From positions 682,001 through 746,000 of the forward strand of contig NZ_JADLQN010000001.1 in NCBI RefSeq assembly GCF_015477835.1: a stretch of DNA of 64,000 nt. The letters are read 5' to 3'. The DNA is from Nocardia higoensis. Its GTDB lineage: Bacteria > Actinomycetota > Actinomycetes > Mycobacteriales > Mycobacteriaceae. Position 1 is the first letter of the stretch. Each line of letters starts with the position of its first letter. Below are positions 52,480 to 61,777 of this stretch, piece after piece. A program made the translations under genes and the position numbers. Under the pieces are notes generated by a model. That model had not been told where the DNA came from. It made no database searches and saw only the letters and a program-made list of their open reading frames with translations.

Positions 52480-52660
52480 CGTCGCATCCTCTCCCTCGCG
52501 TGGTCCGTCCCCTCGATCCTGCCCGATCGGCGTTGCGGTCGCGTCCGCACCGCCCGCGACGACGACGGCGTGCTGCCGGAAGGTGAATCCACGGAGGAAC
52601 CGGATGTGGCCCGGTAGGGTGGCCCCCACAGTCGACGCGGGCAACGGGGGAGACATCCTG

Positions 52661-53206
52661 ATGGAAGTCCTCATCGCCGAACGCCACATCCACTTCACGG
52701 ACTACCCGTTTCCGGGCGCCACCGTCCACCCTGCGGGCACCCTCGGACCCGAGGTGATTCGCGACGCCGACAGCACGGCGGTGCCCCCACAGATCCGTAC
52801 CGTCCTCGGCGAAACCCTGTTCGTCCCGCGTGCACTGGACACCGAGCTCGCACGGTTCTGCCTGCGCCACGACATCCCCGAAGTCCGCAGATCCGACCTC
52901 TGGGCGGATCTGCTCGAGCCGTTCCTCGACACCGAGATCGATGCCGAATCCGCGGGCGCGACCTTCGCGCGCCTGTGTGCGGCCGGATTCTCCCGGGAAG
53001 AGATCGAGGCCGTCCGCGAGCGCGTCGGCTCGCTGATGTACCACTACAACTTCGTCGCCATGGTCTGGGAGTGGGGCTACCTGGGTCTACACGACCTCTT
53101 GCACGCCGCCTCCGGCCCCCTCGTCGCGGCGGACGTGCGAGCCGAACTCGGCGATGGGTCGGCCTTCTACGACTGGGCCATGCGCATCGCCGAACGGCAC
53201 CCCTGA
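52661..53206 (+). CDS. Hypothetical protein
   Basis: A 181-residue, mostly helical soluble protein I do not recognise. Aromatic and acidic residues cluster near the C-terminus (YHYNFVAMVWEWGYLGLHDL). No Cys-based motif, signal peptide or membrane segment. ATG 52661 has GGGGGAG 8 nt upstream and codon use is typical, so it is a real gene. It converges on the epoxide hydrolase gene by 16 nt. Confidence 0.75.
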   Translation: MEVLIAERHIHFTDYPFPGATVHPAGTLGPEVIRDADSTAVPPQIRTVLGETLFVPRALDTELARFCLRHDIPEVRRSDLWADLLEPFLDTEIDAESAGATFARLCAAGFSREEIEAVRERVGSLMYHYNFVAMVWEWGYLGLHDLLHAASGPLVAADVRAELGDGSAFYDWAMRIAERHP

Positions 53207-53222
53207 GCCGCGAAACGGGCGG

Positions 53223-54311
53223 TCACGCGGCGCGGAGAAGGTCCAGGAAGAAGGTCCTGATGTCCGCCGCGAGCAGGTCCGGCACCTCCATCGCGGCGAA
53301 ATGACCGCCGCGATCGAACTCCGACCAGTGCCTGATGTCGTACAGCCGCTCGGCCAGCGGCCGGACCGACTGTGTGATGTCGTGGGCGAACACCGCCACC
53401 CCGAGAGGCGTGGGGCACGGCTGCACCCTTCTGGGTGCGTCGTGGTGCAGCCGCGCCGAGGACGCCGCGGTGGCGGTCAGCCAGTACAGCGAGACATCGG
53501 TGAGCACGCGCTCGTCGTCGACCGGTGTGCGCGGGTCGGTCCAGTGGGCGAAGCGTTCGGCGATCCAGGCCAGCTGGCCGACCGGCGAGTCGGTCAGCGC
53601 GTAGCCGATGGTCTGCGGGGTGGTCGCCTGCAGCGCCTGGTACGGCGGACGATTCGCCATCAGCTGCCTGATCTTGTCCAACCTGGCCTCGTCGGTCGCC
53701 GACAATGTGACATCGGCGTCCGGGTCCGGCCGGGTCGGCAGGTAGTTGACGTGCACGCCGACGACCTGTTCGGGCGCGACCGCGCCCAGCGCCGTCGAGA
53801 TGCCCGAGCCGAAGTCGCCGCCCTGCGCGCCGTAACGCTCATAACCGAGACGGCGCATCAGCTCGGCCCAGGCCCGCGCGATCCGGACGATGTCCCAGCC
53901 GCGTTCGTGGGTCGGCCCGGAGAAGCCGTACCCCGGGATGGAAGGGATCACCAGGTGGAAGTCCTGTGAGAGCGGCTCGACCACGTCCAGGAACTCGAGG
54001 AACGAACCGGGCCAACCGTGCGTGAGGATCAGCGCGAGCGCATCTGGCTCCGGCGACCGGACATGGACGAAATGGATGTTCTGGCCGTCGATTTCGGTGG
54101 TGTAGTGGGGGAGCTTGTTCAGCTCGGCCTCGTGCGCGCGCCAGTCGTATCCGGTGCGCCAGTATTCGGCCAGCTCCCGCAACCGGCCCAGCGGGAAGCC
54201 GTAGTCCCAGCCGGCGTCGGCGACCTCGTCGGGCCAGCGCGTACGGGCCAAGCGGTCGTTCAGGTCGTCGAGATCGGCTCGGGGGATGTCGATGCGGAAC
54301 GGTTCGATCAT
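53223..54311 (-). CDS. Epoxide hydrolase
   Basis: A 362-residue alpha/beta hydrolase of the microsomal-type epoxide hydrolase family that opens epoxides to vicinal diols. The N-terminal lid domain starts [30 protein letters not shown] near 98 forms the oxyanion hole; the nucleophile is Asp166 in [10 protein letters not shown]; the catalytic His is in [10 protein letters not shown] near the C-terminus. No signal peptide. It precedes nothing else on its strand except being 28 nt downstream of the SnoaL-like gene, so the two are probably one operon under the MarR regulator. Confidence 0.92.
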   Translation of the reverse strand: MIEPFRIDIPRADLDDLNDRLARTRWPDEVADAGWDYGFPLGRLRELAEYWRTGYDWRAHEAELNKLPHYTTEIDGQNIHFVHVRSPEPDALALILTHGWPGSFLEFLDVVEPLSQDFHLVIPSIPGYGFSGPTHERGWDIVRIARAWAELMRRLGYERYGAQGGDFGSGISTALGAVAPEQVVGVHVNYLPTRPDPDADVTLSATDEARLDKIRQLMANRPPYQALQATTPQTIGYALTDSPVGQLAWIAERFAHWTDPRTPVDDERVLTDVSLYWLTATAASSARLHHDAPRRVQPCPTPLGVAVFAHDITQSVRPLAERLYDIRHWSEFDRGGHFAAMEVPDLLAADIRTFFLDLLRAA

Positions 54312-54339
54312 GATTTCACTCCAGGGGTGTTCGGCGCAG

Positions 54340-54750
54340 TCAGTGCTCGCGCATCCAGAGCAGCGTGGTCCGGGATTCGCGGAGCCGCCAGCCCGCGGGC
54401 GTGCGCACCGCTGTGCAGGTCAACCGCAGACCGCTGATCCGGTGGGGCGGGTTGCCGTCCCGATAGAAGTAGACGAGCGAGTTCGCCGACCCGGCCGCGT
54501 GATCGCCGTCGAGGTCCACCAGCAAGTCGGTGGTCAGGTGCTGGGTGTGTTCTCCGTCGACATGGGCTCGTCGCAGGAACTCGACCACCGTGTCGAAGCC
54601 GCCGAGATCTCCTCGGGGGCCGTGAATCTGCACGTCGTCGGTGAAGACGGTGTCGGCGTCGTCGTAGCGCCTCGTGTCGAGCAGGAGGGCGAAGCGGGTG
54701 AACAGGTCGGCGATCTGGATACGGTCGGCCGTGGAAGTGTCTGCGGGCAA
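54340..54750 (-). CDS. SnoaL-like (NTF2 fold) protein
   Basis: A 136-residue NTF2-fold protein ([52 protein letters not shown]). Members of this fold include limonene-type epoxide hydrolases and ketosteroid isomerases, and being upstream of an epoxide hydrolase it may act on the same substrate. The start lies 16 nt from the first of three TTGG-N5-CCAA operators, so it is very likely repressed by the divergent MarR regulator. Confidence 0.85.
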   Translation of the reverse strand: MPADTSTADRIQIADLFTRFALLLDTRRYDDADTVFTDDVQIHGPRGDLGGFDTVVEFLRRAHVDGEHTQHLTTDLLVDLDGDHAAGSANSLVYFYRDGNPPHRISGLRLTCTAVRTPAGWRLRESRTTLLWMREH

Positions 54751-54765
54751 GACGTCCTCGCTTTA

Positions 54766-54821
54766 TTGGTGAAGCCAATGTTGGCATGTCCAACTATACC
54801 GATATTCGTTGGTTGCGCCAA
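54766..54821. promoter_or_regulatory. Three TTGG-N5-CCAA operators between divergent genes
   Basis: Palindromes at 54766-54778, 54781-54793 and 54809-54821 all have the form TTGGnnnnnCCAA (ATTGG-TGAAG-CCAAT, TTGG-CATGT-CCAA, GTTGG-TTGCG-CCAAC). They fill the whole 89-bp gap between the SnoaL gene and the MarR gene and are the expected binding sites of that MarR protein. Confidence 0.75.
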
Positions 54822-54839
54822 CGATGTAGGGTCGCTGTC

Positions 54840-55274
54840 ATGGAGGAGACGCCCGAACGACTGACCACCAAACCCAGCTGGCTGCTCAACCAGCTGGCAG
54901 TGCACGCGCACCGGCTGGCGGCCGAGGGCTTCGCCGAGGTGGGCGCCCGGGGCTACCACTACCGAATCCTCGCCACCCTGGACGAATTCGGTCCCGCCAG
55001 TCAGGTGGAGATCGGTCGCCGGGGCAATATCGACCGCAGTGACGTGGTCGCGGCCATCAATGAACTTGCCGAGCAAGGGTTCGTCGAGCGCGCACCCGAT
55101 CCCGGCGACCGCCGCCGCAACATCGTCACCCTGACCGAGACCGGTGCGCGGCAGTTGCGGCGTCTGGACCGAGCGCTCGACGAGGTGCAGGACGAACTGC
55201 TCGCACCGCTGGCCGCCGACGAGCGAAAGACACTGACCCACTTGCTCTGTCGGCTGCTCGATCACCACCGATAG
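54840..55274 (+). CDS. MarR-family transcriptional regulator
   Basis: A 144-residue winged-helix regulator. The recognition helix region is GNIDRSDVVAAINELAEQGF and the wing is RAPDPGDRRRNIVTLTETGA with the conserved D-x-R. The N- and C-terminal helices (LNQLAVHAHRLAAEGFAEVG and LDEVQDELLAPLAADERKTL) form the dimer. ATG 54840 is used because the operators end 18 bp upstream; a longer frame would run through them. It probably represses itself and the SnoaL-epoxide hydrolase operon until a phenolic or lipophilic inducer binds. Confidence 0.92.
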   Translation: MEETPERLTTKPSWLLNQLAVHAHRLAAEGFAEVGARGYHYRILATLDEFGPASQVEIGRRGNIDRSDVVAAINELAEQGFVERAPDPGDRRRNIVTLTETGARQLRRLDRALDEVQDELLAPLAADERKTLTHLLCRLLDHHR

Positions 55275-55383
55275 CGGCGAGCGTGGGTTTCGGAGCCGGT
55301 ACCGTAACCGGTGTCCCGTCTGCCGATCGGCGGGAATGCGCCTCGGTCGAGGCACACGATGACTCGGACCCGAGGGAACTCAC

Positions 55384-55887
55384 ATGCTCGATGGAATCCG
55401 CACGACCGCGCTCATGGCGGCGACCGTCACCACCGGGCTGATGGCCGGAGTCTTCGGGATCTACGCAGTAGCGATCATGCCCGGCCTGCGCGGCACCGAC
55501 GACCGCACGTTCATCGGCTCCTTCCAGGCGATCGATCGCGCCATCGTCAATCCGCTGTTCCTGGCCACCTTCATGGGGGCCTTGATCCTGTCGGTGGCGG
55601 CCGCCGTGCTGCACCTGGGGCAGGGGCATCGATCGGTCCTGATGTGGGCGGCGGCCGCGGCGGTGCTGTATCTGATCGCGGTGGTCATCACCGTCTCGGT
55701 GCACCTGCCGCTCAACGACGCGTTGAAGGCCGCCGGATCGCCCGCGGACATGGCGGACCCGGCGGCGGTGCGCAAAGCGTTCGACGAGGCCCGCTGGATC
55801 TCCTGGAACATCGTCCGCGCGGTCACCAGCTCTGTCGCGTTCGGCTGCCTGGCGTGGGCGCTGGTGCAGTGGGGCCGGACCGAATGA
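55384..55887 (+). CDS. DUF1772-type membrane protein
   Basis: A 167-residue integral membrane protein with four hydrophobic segments (about residues 8-30, 58-80, 85-108, 140-160). VHLPLNDALKAAG and FDEARWISWNIVRAVTSS near the C-terminal half are the DUF1772 (anthrone oxygenase-like) signature with conserved Asn and Trp. Members are thought to act as small membrane oxygenases or have unknown roles. It follows the MarR gene by about 110 nt on the same strand. Confidence 0.85.
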   Translation: MLDGIRTTALMAATVTTGLMAGVFGIYAVAIMPGLRGTDDRTFIGSFQAIDRAIVNPLFLATFMGALILSVAAAVLHLGQGHRSVLMWAAAAAVLYLIAVVITVSVHLPLNDALKAAGSPADMADPAAVRKAFDEARWISWNIVRAVTSSVAFGCLAWALVQWGRTE

Positions 55888-55947
55888 GTCCGGTCCGACA
55901 GCGAAGTCGGAGCTGATCAGCGCGGGGCGGGATGGTGGGGCGCTCGT

Positions 55948-57156
55948 TCACGGCCGAGAGGATGCCACCTCGTCGACGAGCCCCCAGTCGAGCGCGCGAG
56001 ACGCGTCCAATGCGGCGCCGGTGACGAACAGGTGCAGCGCGCGCCAGCGGCCGATGCGGCGGGGAATGCTGACCGTGCCGCCCGCGCCGGGGATCAGGCC
56101 CATGCTCACCTCGGGAAGCCGGAACACGGTGTCGGGAGTCGCGACGACGCAGTGGGCGAACGCGGGGATCTCGATGCCCGCGCCGACGCACTGGCCGTGC
56201 AGATCGACCCGCATGCGATGCGCCAGCCGCGCCATCGACCGGGCCGCGCCACCCCGTGTGCGGATGAAATGAGCCGTCGCGTGATCCGGAGCGTGCCCGA
56301 ATTCGTCCAGGTCGCCGCCCGCGCAGAAGCACGGGCCCGCGCCGGAGAGCACCACCTTGGCGACGGTGTCGTCGACCAGCGCGATCCGGAGTGCCTCGAC
56401 CAGGGCGTCGCGTACGGCGGTTCCATAGGCGTTGCGCCGTTCGGGCCGGTTGAGGGTGATGCGCAGCGTGCGGCCGTCGCGGTCGATCAGCACCGGGTCG
56501 GCGGCGGGAGGCGGCGGCAGGGGGCGGCCGAGGCCGCGGCGGGCGTCCAGCCAGCCGCGGAACTCCGCGCCGCCCTGCAGCGTGGAGTAGGCCAGCGATT
56601 CGACGTCGATGGCCTGTGGGATCGGCAGCGTCTCCGATATCCGCAGGACCTGGCCCGCGATCAGAGCCGCCTGCGGGTTCCGGGCAGCCGTTTCCACGAA
56701 CTCGAGCAGCGCGGCGTCGACATCGGTCACGCTGACGATGGCCCTGTCCACCGTCATCTCGGGCGCATACGCGCCCTGTGTCGCCGGCATCGACATCGAC
56801 GGGACAGCAGAGCCGGCCGGATCGTGAGCCCGGCCGGCTCCGGCATCGTCGGCGCGATCGTGGCCCTTCCCGAGACGCCAGCCGCCACCGGTGTGCGCCG
56901 AGGGCGCGTAAGTCAGGTCGAGCGCGGCTACGAGCGGCGCGAGCGAGGGCGGGATCGGCTGAGAACTCCGGCCGATGACGAGCTGATCGAGCATGGCGAC
57001 ACGGGAGGCCGCGACGGCGGCAAGAGTCTCGTCCGCCTGGTCGAGATCCACGATAAGGACCGGGTCGACCACGGTCGCGTAGGCGCCGGCCGAGGCGAGG
57101 TGCGCCACGCCGTCGACGAGCTGAGCAGCGGTGATGGTTCGTGCGTGACTGTCCAT
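55948..57156 (-). CDS. Enoyl-CoA hydratase/isomerase with long N-terminal extension
   Basis: A 402-residue protein; the crotonase domain covers about residues 190-402 (LIDRDGRTLRITLNRPERRN, oxyanion loops CFCAGGDLDEF and GQCVGAGIE, and LPEVSMGLIPGAGGT with one catalytic Glu). The first 190 residues are not part of a normal 260-residue crotonase; they contain LVDGVAHLASAGAYATVVDP, a linker of His/Gly/Ala and a second small region (DAALLEFVETAARNPQAALI), perhaps another acyl-CoA-related domain. It is divergent (42 nt) from the CoA transferase, so both probably serve one acyl-CoA catabolic path. Confidence 0.85.
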   Translation of the reverse strand: MDSHARTITAAQLVDGVAHLASAGAYATVVDPVLIVDLDQADETLAAVAASRVAMLDQLVIGRSSQPIPPSLAPLVAALDLTYAPSAHTGGGWRLGKGHDRADDAGAGRAHDPAGSAVPSMSMPATQGAYAPEMTVDRAIVSVTDVDAALLEFVETAARNPQAALIAGQVLRISETLPIPQAIDVESLAYSTLQGGAEFRGWLDARRGLGRPLPPPPAADPVLIDRDGRTLRITLNRPERRNAYGTAVRDALVEALRIALVDDTVAKVVLSGAGPCFCAGGDLDEFGHAPDHATAHFIRTRGGAARSMARLAHRMRVDLHGQCVGAGIEIPAFAHCVVATPDTVFRLPEVSMGLIPGAGGTVSIPRRIGRWRALHLFVTGAALDASRALDWGLVDEVASSRP

Positions 57157-57198
57157 GACGTAGTCCCGACCTCCTGCGCCAAAGGTAACATCGGCCGG

Positions 57199-58626
57199 AT
57201 GTGGACTCCCGGAAACGCCGATCCGGTGCGGGATTGGGCGGAGAGCGGGATCGTGTCGCTCACCGGCCGCGCCACCGGTGCGCCGGTCCTCCCGCCGGGA
57301 CGAGCGGCTTCCGTGGCACGGGCACACAGCGCGTGGATCGCGGAAGTCACCGGCGGCGCGGTGCGGCTGGACGGCGCCCGACTGCTCTCCGAACGCGCCG
57401 CGTACACCGGCTTCCGCCGCGCGGGATCGGTATCGGCCGGGGGAGCGTGCCGGTTGCTGCCCACCGCCGACGGATGGGCAGCTGTCTCCTGTGCCAGGCC
57501 GGACGACCCGTCGCTGCTCTCGGCGCTGGCCTGCGCGGACCTCGTCGACGACGATCCGTGGCCCGCGGTGTCGTACTGGCTGGCCGGACATTCCGGAGCC
57601 GAGTTGGCCGAGCGGGCCGAGCTGCTCGGCGTCGCCGCGTGGCCGGTCGGCACGTCCTGTGGGCCTCTGACGCCGAGCGGCGCGCGTTGTGTCGATGCCC
57701 CGGAGGGGACCGAGGCTCGCGCCTCGGGAGCACCGCACCGCGTCGACAGACACGACCGCGCTGTGGACCGGGCGACGGGAAACCCGCCTTCGATCGGCGG
57801 GTCAGGTGCGGATGGCGCTCCGACCTCGCCCGCACCGGATCATCGCGGCGCCCCTGGCGGAGTTGTCGAGCGACCGCCGCGCGAACCGCGGCCCGTCACC
57901 GGACTGCTGGTGGTCGATTTCAGCGCCCTGTGGGCCGGACCACTGTGCGCGCACCTGCTCGGACTCGCGGGAGCGCGGGTCGTCAAGGTCGAGACCCCCT
58001 CGCGCCCGGACGGTGCTCGTCGCGGCAATGCCGATTTCTATCGGCTGCTGCACGGCGGCCACGAGGCGGTGCGACTCGACCCGGCGGCCCCCCGCGACCG
58101 GGCCGCACTGGCCGCCCTGGTCGGGGCGGCCGACATCGTCATCGAATCCTCACGCCCGCGCGCACTGCGCGGATTCGGTCTGGACGCCGAGCGATTCGTC
58201 GCCGACGGCGCGACCTGGCTGTCGATCACCGCCGGTGGCCGAGCGTCGAACCGGGTGGGTTTCGGTGACGATGTCGCCGCCGCCGCCGGGCTGGTGGCCT
58301 TCGACGCCGACGGCCCGATGTTCGTCGGCGACGCGATCGCCGATCCGCTGACCGGTCTGACCGCCGCCGCGCTGGCGATGTCGGCGCCGCCGGCAGAAGG
58401 GGGCATGCTCTGGGACATCTCCATGACCGAGGTCGTCGCCGCCACCCTCGATATGCCGGAAAGTACTGGGCCACAACCTTATCGGGAAGACAACCGCTGG
58501 TTGATCGACTCCTCGACGGGTGCGGTCGAGATCGGCGAACCACAGCGCCGCCCAGCGCACGGCCCAGTCGCCGAGCCCGGCAGGGACACCGCCGCATGGC
58601 TGTCCGAACTGGGCACAGTCCGATGA
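57199..58626 (+). CDS. CaiB/BaiF-type CoA transferase, rearranged
   Basis: A 475-residue class III CoA transferase in which the usual order is altered. The normal N-terminal signature (GLLVVDFSALWAGPLCAHLL, GARVVKVETPSRPDGAR) begins only at residue about 235, with the Asp-bearing GFGDDVAAAAGLVAF near 350. The first 220 residues carry a segment resembling the mid or C-terminal part of such enzymes (GGACRLLPTADGWAAVSCAR). Residues 185-235 look like a linker. It should move CoA between carboxylic acids. TAACAT ends 7 nt before the ATG, so it may be leaderless. Confidence 0.8.
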   Translation: MWTPGNADPVRDWAESGIVSLTGRATGAPVLPPGRAASVARAHSAWIAEVTGGAVRLDGARLLSERAAYTGFRRAGSVSAGGACRLLPTADGWAAVSCARPDDPSLLSALACADLVDDDPWPAVSYWLAGHSGAELAERAELLGVAAWPVGTSCGPLTPSGARCVDAPEGTEARASGAPHRVDRHDRAVDRATGNPPSIGGSGADGAPTSPAPDHRGAPGGVVERPPREPRPVTGLLVVDFSALWAGPLCAHLLGLAGARVVKVETPSRPDGARRGNADFYRLLHGGHEAVRLDPAAPRDRAALAALVGAADIVIESSRPRALRGFGLDAERFVADGATWLSITAGGRASNRVGFGDDVAAAAGLVAFDADGPMFVGDAIADPLTGLTAAALAMSAPPAEGGMLWDISMTEVVAATLDMPESTGPQPYREDNRWLIDSSTGAVEIGEPQRRPAHGPVAEPGRDTAAWLSELGTVR

Positions 58627-58684
58627 CCGCGACCGATTGCCGCGATCTCGCCGCGCTGCCGTCCCGGGGGAGGCCGACCGCCCT

Positions 58685-60166
58685 GTGACGACGTATCTGT
58701 TCCGTGAGGTCGAACTACCCGGCCGCGATATCCAATCACCCGACGGCCGTGTCGATGTCGCGGTGACCGGTCACCAGATATCGGCCATCGGCGCCGGGCT
58801 GGAGGCCGGAGCCGCCGAGGTGATCGACGGCCACGGCGACCCGCTGCTGCCCGGACTGCACGATCACCATCTGCACCTGCACGCCCTCGCCGCCGACGCC
58901 GACTCGGTGCGTTGCGGCCCACCGCGCGTGCACACGAGCGACGACCTGGCAGCCGCGCTCGCCGCCGCGCCGGGGACAGGCTGGATCAGGGGCGTCGGCT
59001 ACGTCGAAACCGTCGCAGGTCTACTCGATGCGGCGGGCCTGGATCGCGTACACGCACGCCGACCGGTGCGAATGCAGCACCGCAGCGGCGCGCTGTGGAT
59101 ACTGAATTCGACTGCTTGCCAGGCACTTCGACTCGAGACAGCCGATCATCCTGGCGTCGAACGCGACGCATCGGGTCGTCCCACCGGCCGTGTGTGGCGC
59201 GCGGATGCCTGGCTGCGTGACCGCCTTCCCGCCGCCCAACCGCCTTCACTGGCGGGAATCGGCGCGGACCTGGCCCGCTTCGGAGTCACCGGTGTCACGG
59301 ACGCCACGCCGCAACTCCCGCCGGATTCGCTGTCGGCTCTCCTGGACGCCCACCTCTCCGGTGCCCTCCCACAACGCCTGCATCTACTGGGCATTCCCTT
59401 GGACAACCCCGCCGAACCGAGCCCATCCCCGAAACCGCTACCGCCGCCACGGTCGCACCCCGTCGACACTGCACTACGCGTCCCGTTCCCGGACACGGTA
59501 ACCACCGGACCCTACAAAATCGTGATCGCCGACTCCGACCCTCTCGATTTCGAGGCACTCGCCGCCACGGTCCGTCGAGCACACACGCACCACCGGCCGG
59601 TGGCGGTCCATTGCGTCAGCCGGGAGGCGCTGCTCGTTCTCCTCGCCGTCTTCGACGAGGTCGGCAGCCTGCGGGGTGACCGGATCGAGCACGGCGCGCT
59701 CATCCCGGCCGAGTCGTTCCCGCAGCTGCGCCGATACGGACTCACCATCGTCACCCAACCGGGCTTCCTCGCCCATCGCGGCGACGACTATCTGCGTCGC
59801 GTCGCCCCCGAAGACATCCCGGACCTGTACCGCTGCCGCTCACTGCTCGGCGAAGGCATCCCGGTAGCGCTGTCGAGCGACGCCCCGTACGGCCCGCTGA
59901 ACCCGTGGTCGGTCATCGCCGCGGCCACCACCCGACGAGCGCCGACGGGGGACATCCTCGGTGCGCGGGAACGACTCACCGCTACCGAAGCCCTGGACGC
60001 CTACCTCACCGCACTCGACGCACCGGGTGGACGCCCGCGAACGATCCGGGTCGGCGCACCTGCCGATCTGGTGCTGCTCGACCGACCGCTCGCGGAGGCT
60101 GTCGAGCCGGAGTCCGAACCGGTGCGCTGCACCATGATGCGCGGAAGAATCCGTTTTCGACGGTGA
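58685..60166 (+). CDS. Amidohydrolase family protein
   Basis: A 493-residue metal-dependent hydrolase of the YtcJ-like amidohydrolase type. LLPGLHDHHLHLHAL near residue 60 is the HxH metal motif; PVAVHCVSREAL near 302 and GDRIEHGALI near 326 give further His ligands; VALSSDAPYGPLNPW near 398 supplies the catalytic Asp; a Lys near YKIVIADSD may be carbamylated. Such enzymes cut C-N or C-O bonds of cyclic or formamide compounds. GTG 58685 lies 59 nt after the CoA transferase stop, so they may share an mRNA. Confidence 0.85.
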   Translation: MTTYLFREVELPGRDIQSPDGRVDVAVTGHQISAIGAGLEAGAAEVIDGHGDPLLPGLHDHHLHLHALAADADSVRCGPPRVHTSDDLAAALAAAPGTGWIRGVGYVETVAGLLDAAGLDRVHARRPVRMQHRSGALWILNSTACQALRLETADHPGVERDASGRPTGRVWRADAWLRDRLPAAQPPSLAGIGADLARFGVTGVTDATPQLPPDSLSALLDAHLSGALPQRLHLLGIPLDNPAEPSPSPKPLPPPRSHPVDTALRVPFPDTVTTGPYKIVIADSDPLDFEALAATVRRAHTHHRPVAVHCVSREALLVLLAVFDEVGSLRGDRIEHGALIPAESFPQLRRYGLTIVTQPGFLAHRGDDYLRRVAPEDIPDLYRCRSLLGEGIPVALSSDAPYGPLNPWSVIAAATTRRAPTGDILGARERLTATEALDAYLTALDAPGGRPRTIRVGAPADLVLLDRPLAEAVEPESEPVRCTMMRGRIRFRR

Positions 60167-60167
60167 A

Positions 60168-61565
60168 TTACGTCCCGTGGGCGAAGGTGGCCGATTCGAC
60201 CCCGTGCTGCGGCCGTTCCTGGGCGCGCAGCCGAGGCATCACCCGCTCGAGCGCCTCGATCAGCAGACCGGCCATGTCGTGGCTGAACCCGTTGCGCACC
60301 ACGATCCGCAGCGCGGCCAGATCCTCGCGATTCTCGGGGAACGTGTACGCCGGGACCAGCCAACCCTGTTCGCGCAGGGCGGCCGAGACGTCGAACACCG
60401 AATAGCCGGTTTCGCCGTCGGCGAGGGTGAAGGCGAAGACGGGCAGTTCGCTGCCGTCGGTCAGCAGGCAGAACGGGCCCATCGCGGCGATGCGTTCGGC
60501 GAGGCCGGTGGCGACCTCGCGGCAGTACTGCTGGATGCGGGTGTAACCACTGCGACCCAGGCGCAGGAAGTTGTAGTACTGCGCGACGACCTGGGCGCCG
60601 GGGCGGGAGAAGTTCAGGGCGAAGGTGGGCATCTCGCCGCCGAGGTAGTTGACGCGGAAGACGAGGTCGTCGGGCAGCGCGGCGGTGTCGCGCCACACCA
60701 CCCACCCGACGCCGGGGTAGACGAGGCCGTATTTGTGGCCGGAGGTGTTGATCGAGGCGACGCGGGGAAGACGGAAATCCCACAGGAGGTCCGGATCGCA
60801 GAACGGGGCGATCATCGCGCCCGAGGCGCCGTCGACGTGGACGGGGATGTCCCAGCCTTCCTTCCGCTCGAGGCCGTCGAGGGCGGCGCAGATCTCCGCG
60901 ACCGGTTCGTAGCTGCCGTCGAAGGTGGAGCCGAGCACGGCCACGACACCGATGGTGTTCTCGTCGCAGAGCGGCAGCGCCGCCTGCGCGGTCAGGTGAT
61001 AGCGATCGCCTTCCATCGGCGCCATGCGCGCTTCGACATCCCAGTAGTCGGCGAATTTCTCCCAGCACACCTGCACATTCGCGCCCATCACCAGATTGGG
61101 CCGGTCGGCCGCCAGCCCGGCGGCGCGGCGACGGTGCTGCCAGCGGCGCTTCATGGCCAAGCCCGCGAGCATGCACGCTTCGCTGGAACCGGTGGTCGAA
61201 CAGCCGGGGGCGTGGTCGGGGTCGGGCGCGTTCCACAGGTCGGCGAGCATACGGACGCAGCGCTGCTCGAGATCGGCGGTGCGCGGGTACTCGTCCTTGT
61301 CGATCATGTTCTTGTCGGCGCATTCGGCCATGAGCAGGCGCGCGGTCGGTTCCATCCACGTCGTGACGAAGGTGGCGAGATTCAGGCGGGCATTGCCGTC
61401 GAGCATCAGTTCGTCGTGGACCACCTGGTAGGCGATGTCGTTGTCGAGCTCGTCCTCGGGGAGTCGATTACGCGGCACGGAGATCGGCTCGCGACAGAAG
61501 ATCGGGTTGACCGAGACCTCGCTGCGGCTCTGGTCCTGTGGAAAGGAAGGATGCGACAACGGCAT
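60168..61565 (-). CDS. gadB: Glutamate decarboxylase
   Basis: A 465-residue PLP enzyme converting glutamate to GABA and CO2 while consuming a proton. The N-terminus NRLPEDELDNDIAYQVVHDE and LNLATFVTTWMEP are typical of bacterial GadB; PLP-binding Lys278 lies in NTSGHKYGLVYPG; CSTTGSSEACMLAGLAMKRR binds phosphate. Full length. No GABA antiporter gene lies beside it. It converges on the amidohydrolase (1-nt gap). A role in acid resistance or the GABA shunt is likely. Confidence 0.95.
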   Translation of the reverse strand: MPLSHPSFPQDQSRSEVSVNPIFCREPISVPRNRLPEDELDNDIAYQVVHDELMLDGNARLNLATFVTTWMEPTARLLMAECADKNMIDKDEYPRTADLEQRCVRMLADLWNAPDPDHAPGCSTTGSSEACMLAGLAMKRRWQHRRRAAGLAADRPNLVMGANVQVCWEKFADYWDVEARMAPMEGDRYHLTAQAALPLCDENTIGVVAVLGSTFDGSYEPVAEICAALDGLERKEGWDIPVHVDGASGAMIAPFCDPDLLWDFRLPRVASINTSGHKYGLVYPGVGWVVWRDTAALPDDLVFRVNYLGGEMPTFALNFSRPGAQVVAQYYNFLRLGRSGYTRIQQYCREVATGLAERIAAMGPFCLLTDGSELPVFAFTLADGETGYSVFDVSAALREQGWLVPAYTFPENREDLAALRIVVRNGFSHDMAGLLIEALERVMPRLRAQERPQHGVESATFAHGT

Positions 61566-61638
61566 GGCGACTCCTGGTCTCGGCTACCGGCCCGGGGCGA
61601 CGGGGCGCGTCGACCGTGCCGGGCCGGATCCCGCCCTA

Positions 61639-61663
61639 CGGCTCCCGGCCGGACCGGGAGCCG
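61639..61663. other. Hairpin upstream of gadB
   Basis: CGGCTCCCGG and CCGGGAGCCG form a 10-bp stem with a 5-nt loop, 74 nt before the gadB start and 115 nt past the ABC transporter stop (both on the minus strand). It may be an extra terminator for the transporter. Confidence 0.5.
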
Positions 61664-61744
61664 GGCACGCTCTGCACCACTGACTCGTCGTCGGTGACAG
61701 TACCCCGACGGGTCACCGGACAACCGGCGATGACATGGCGTGTT

Positions 61745-61769
61745 GCCCGCCGCGGAGATGGCGGCGGGC
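61745..61769 (-). terminator. Hairpin terminator after the ABC transporter operon
   Basis: GCCCGCCGC and GCGGCGGGC form a perfect 9-bp stem with a 7-nt loop, 9 nt beyond the transporter stop at 61778. Confidence 0.7.
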
Positions 61770-61777
61770 CCCACCGG

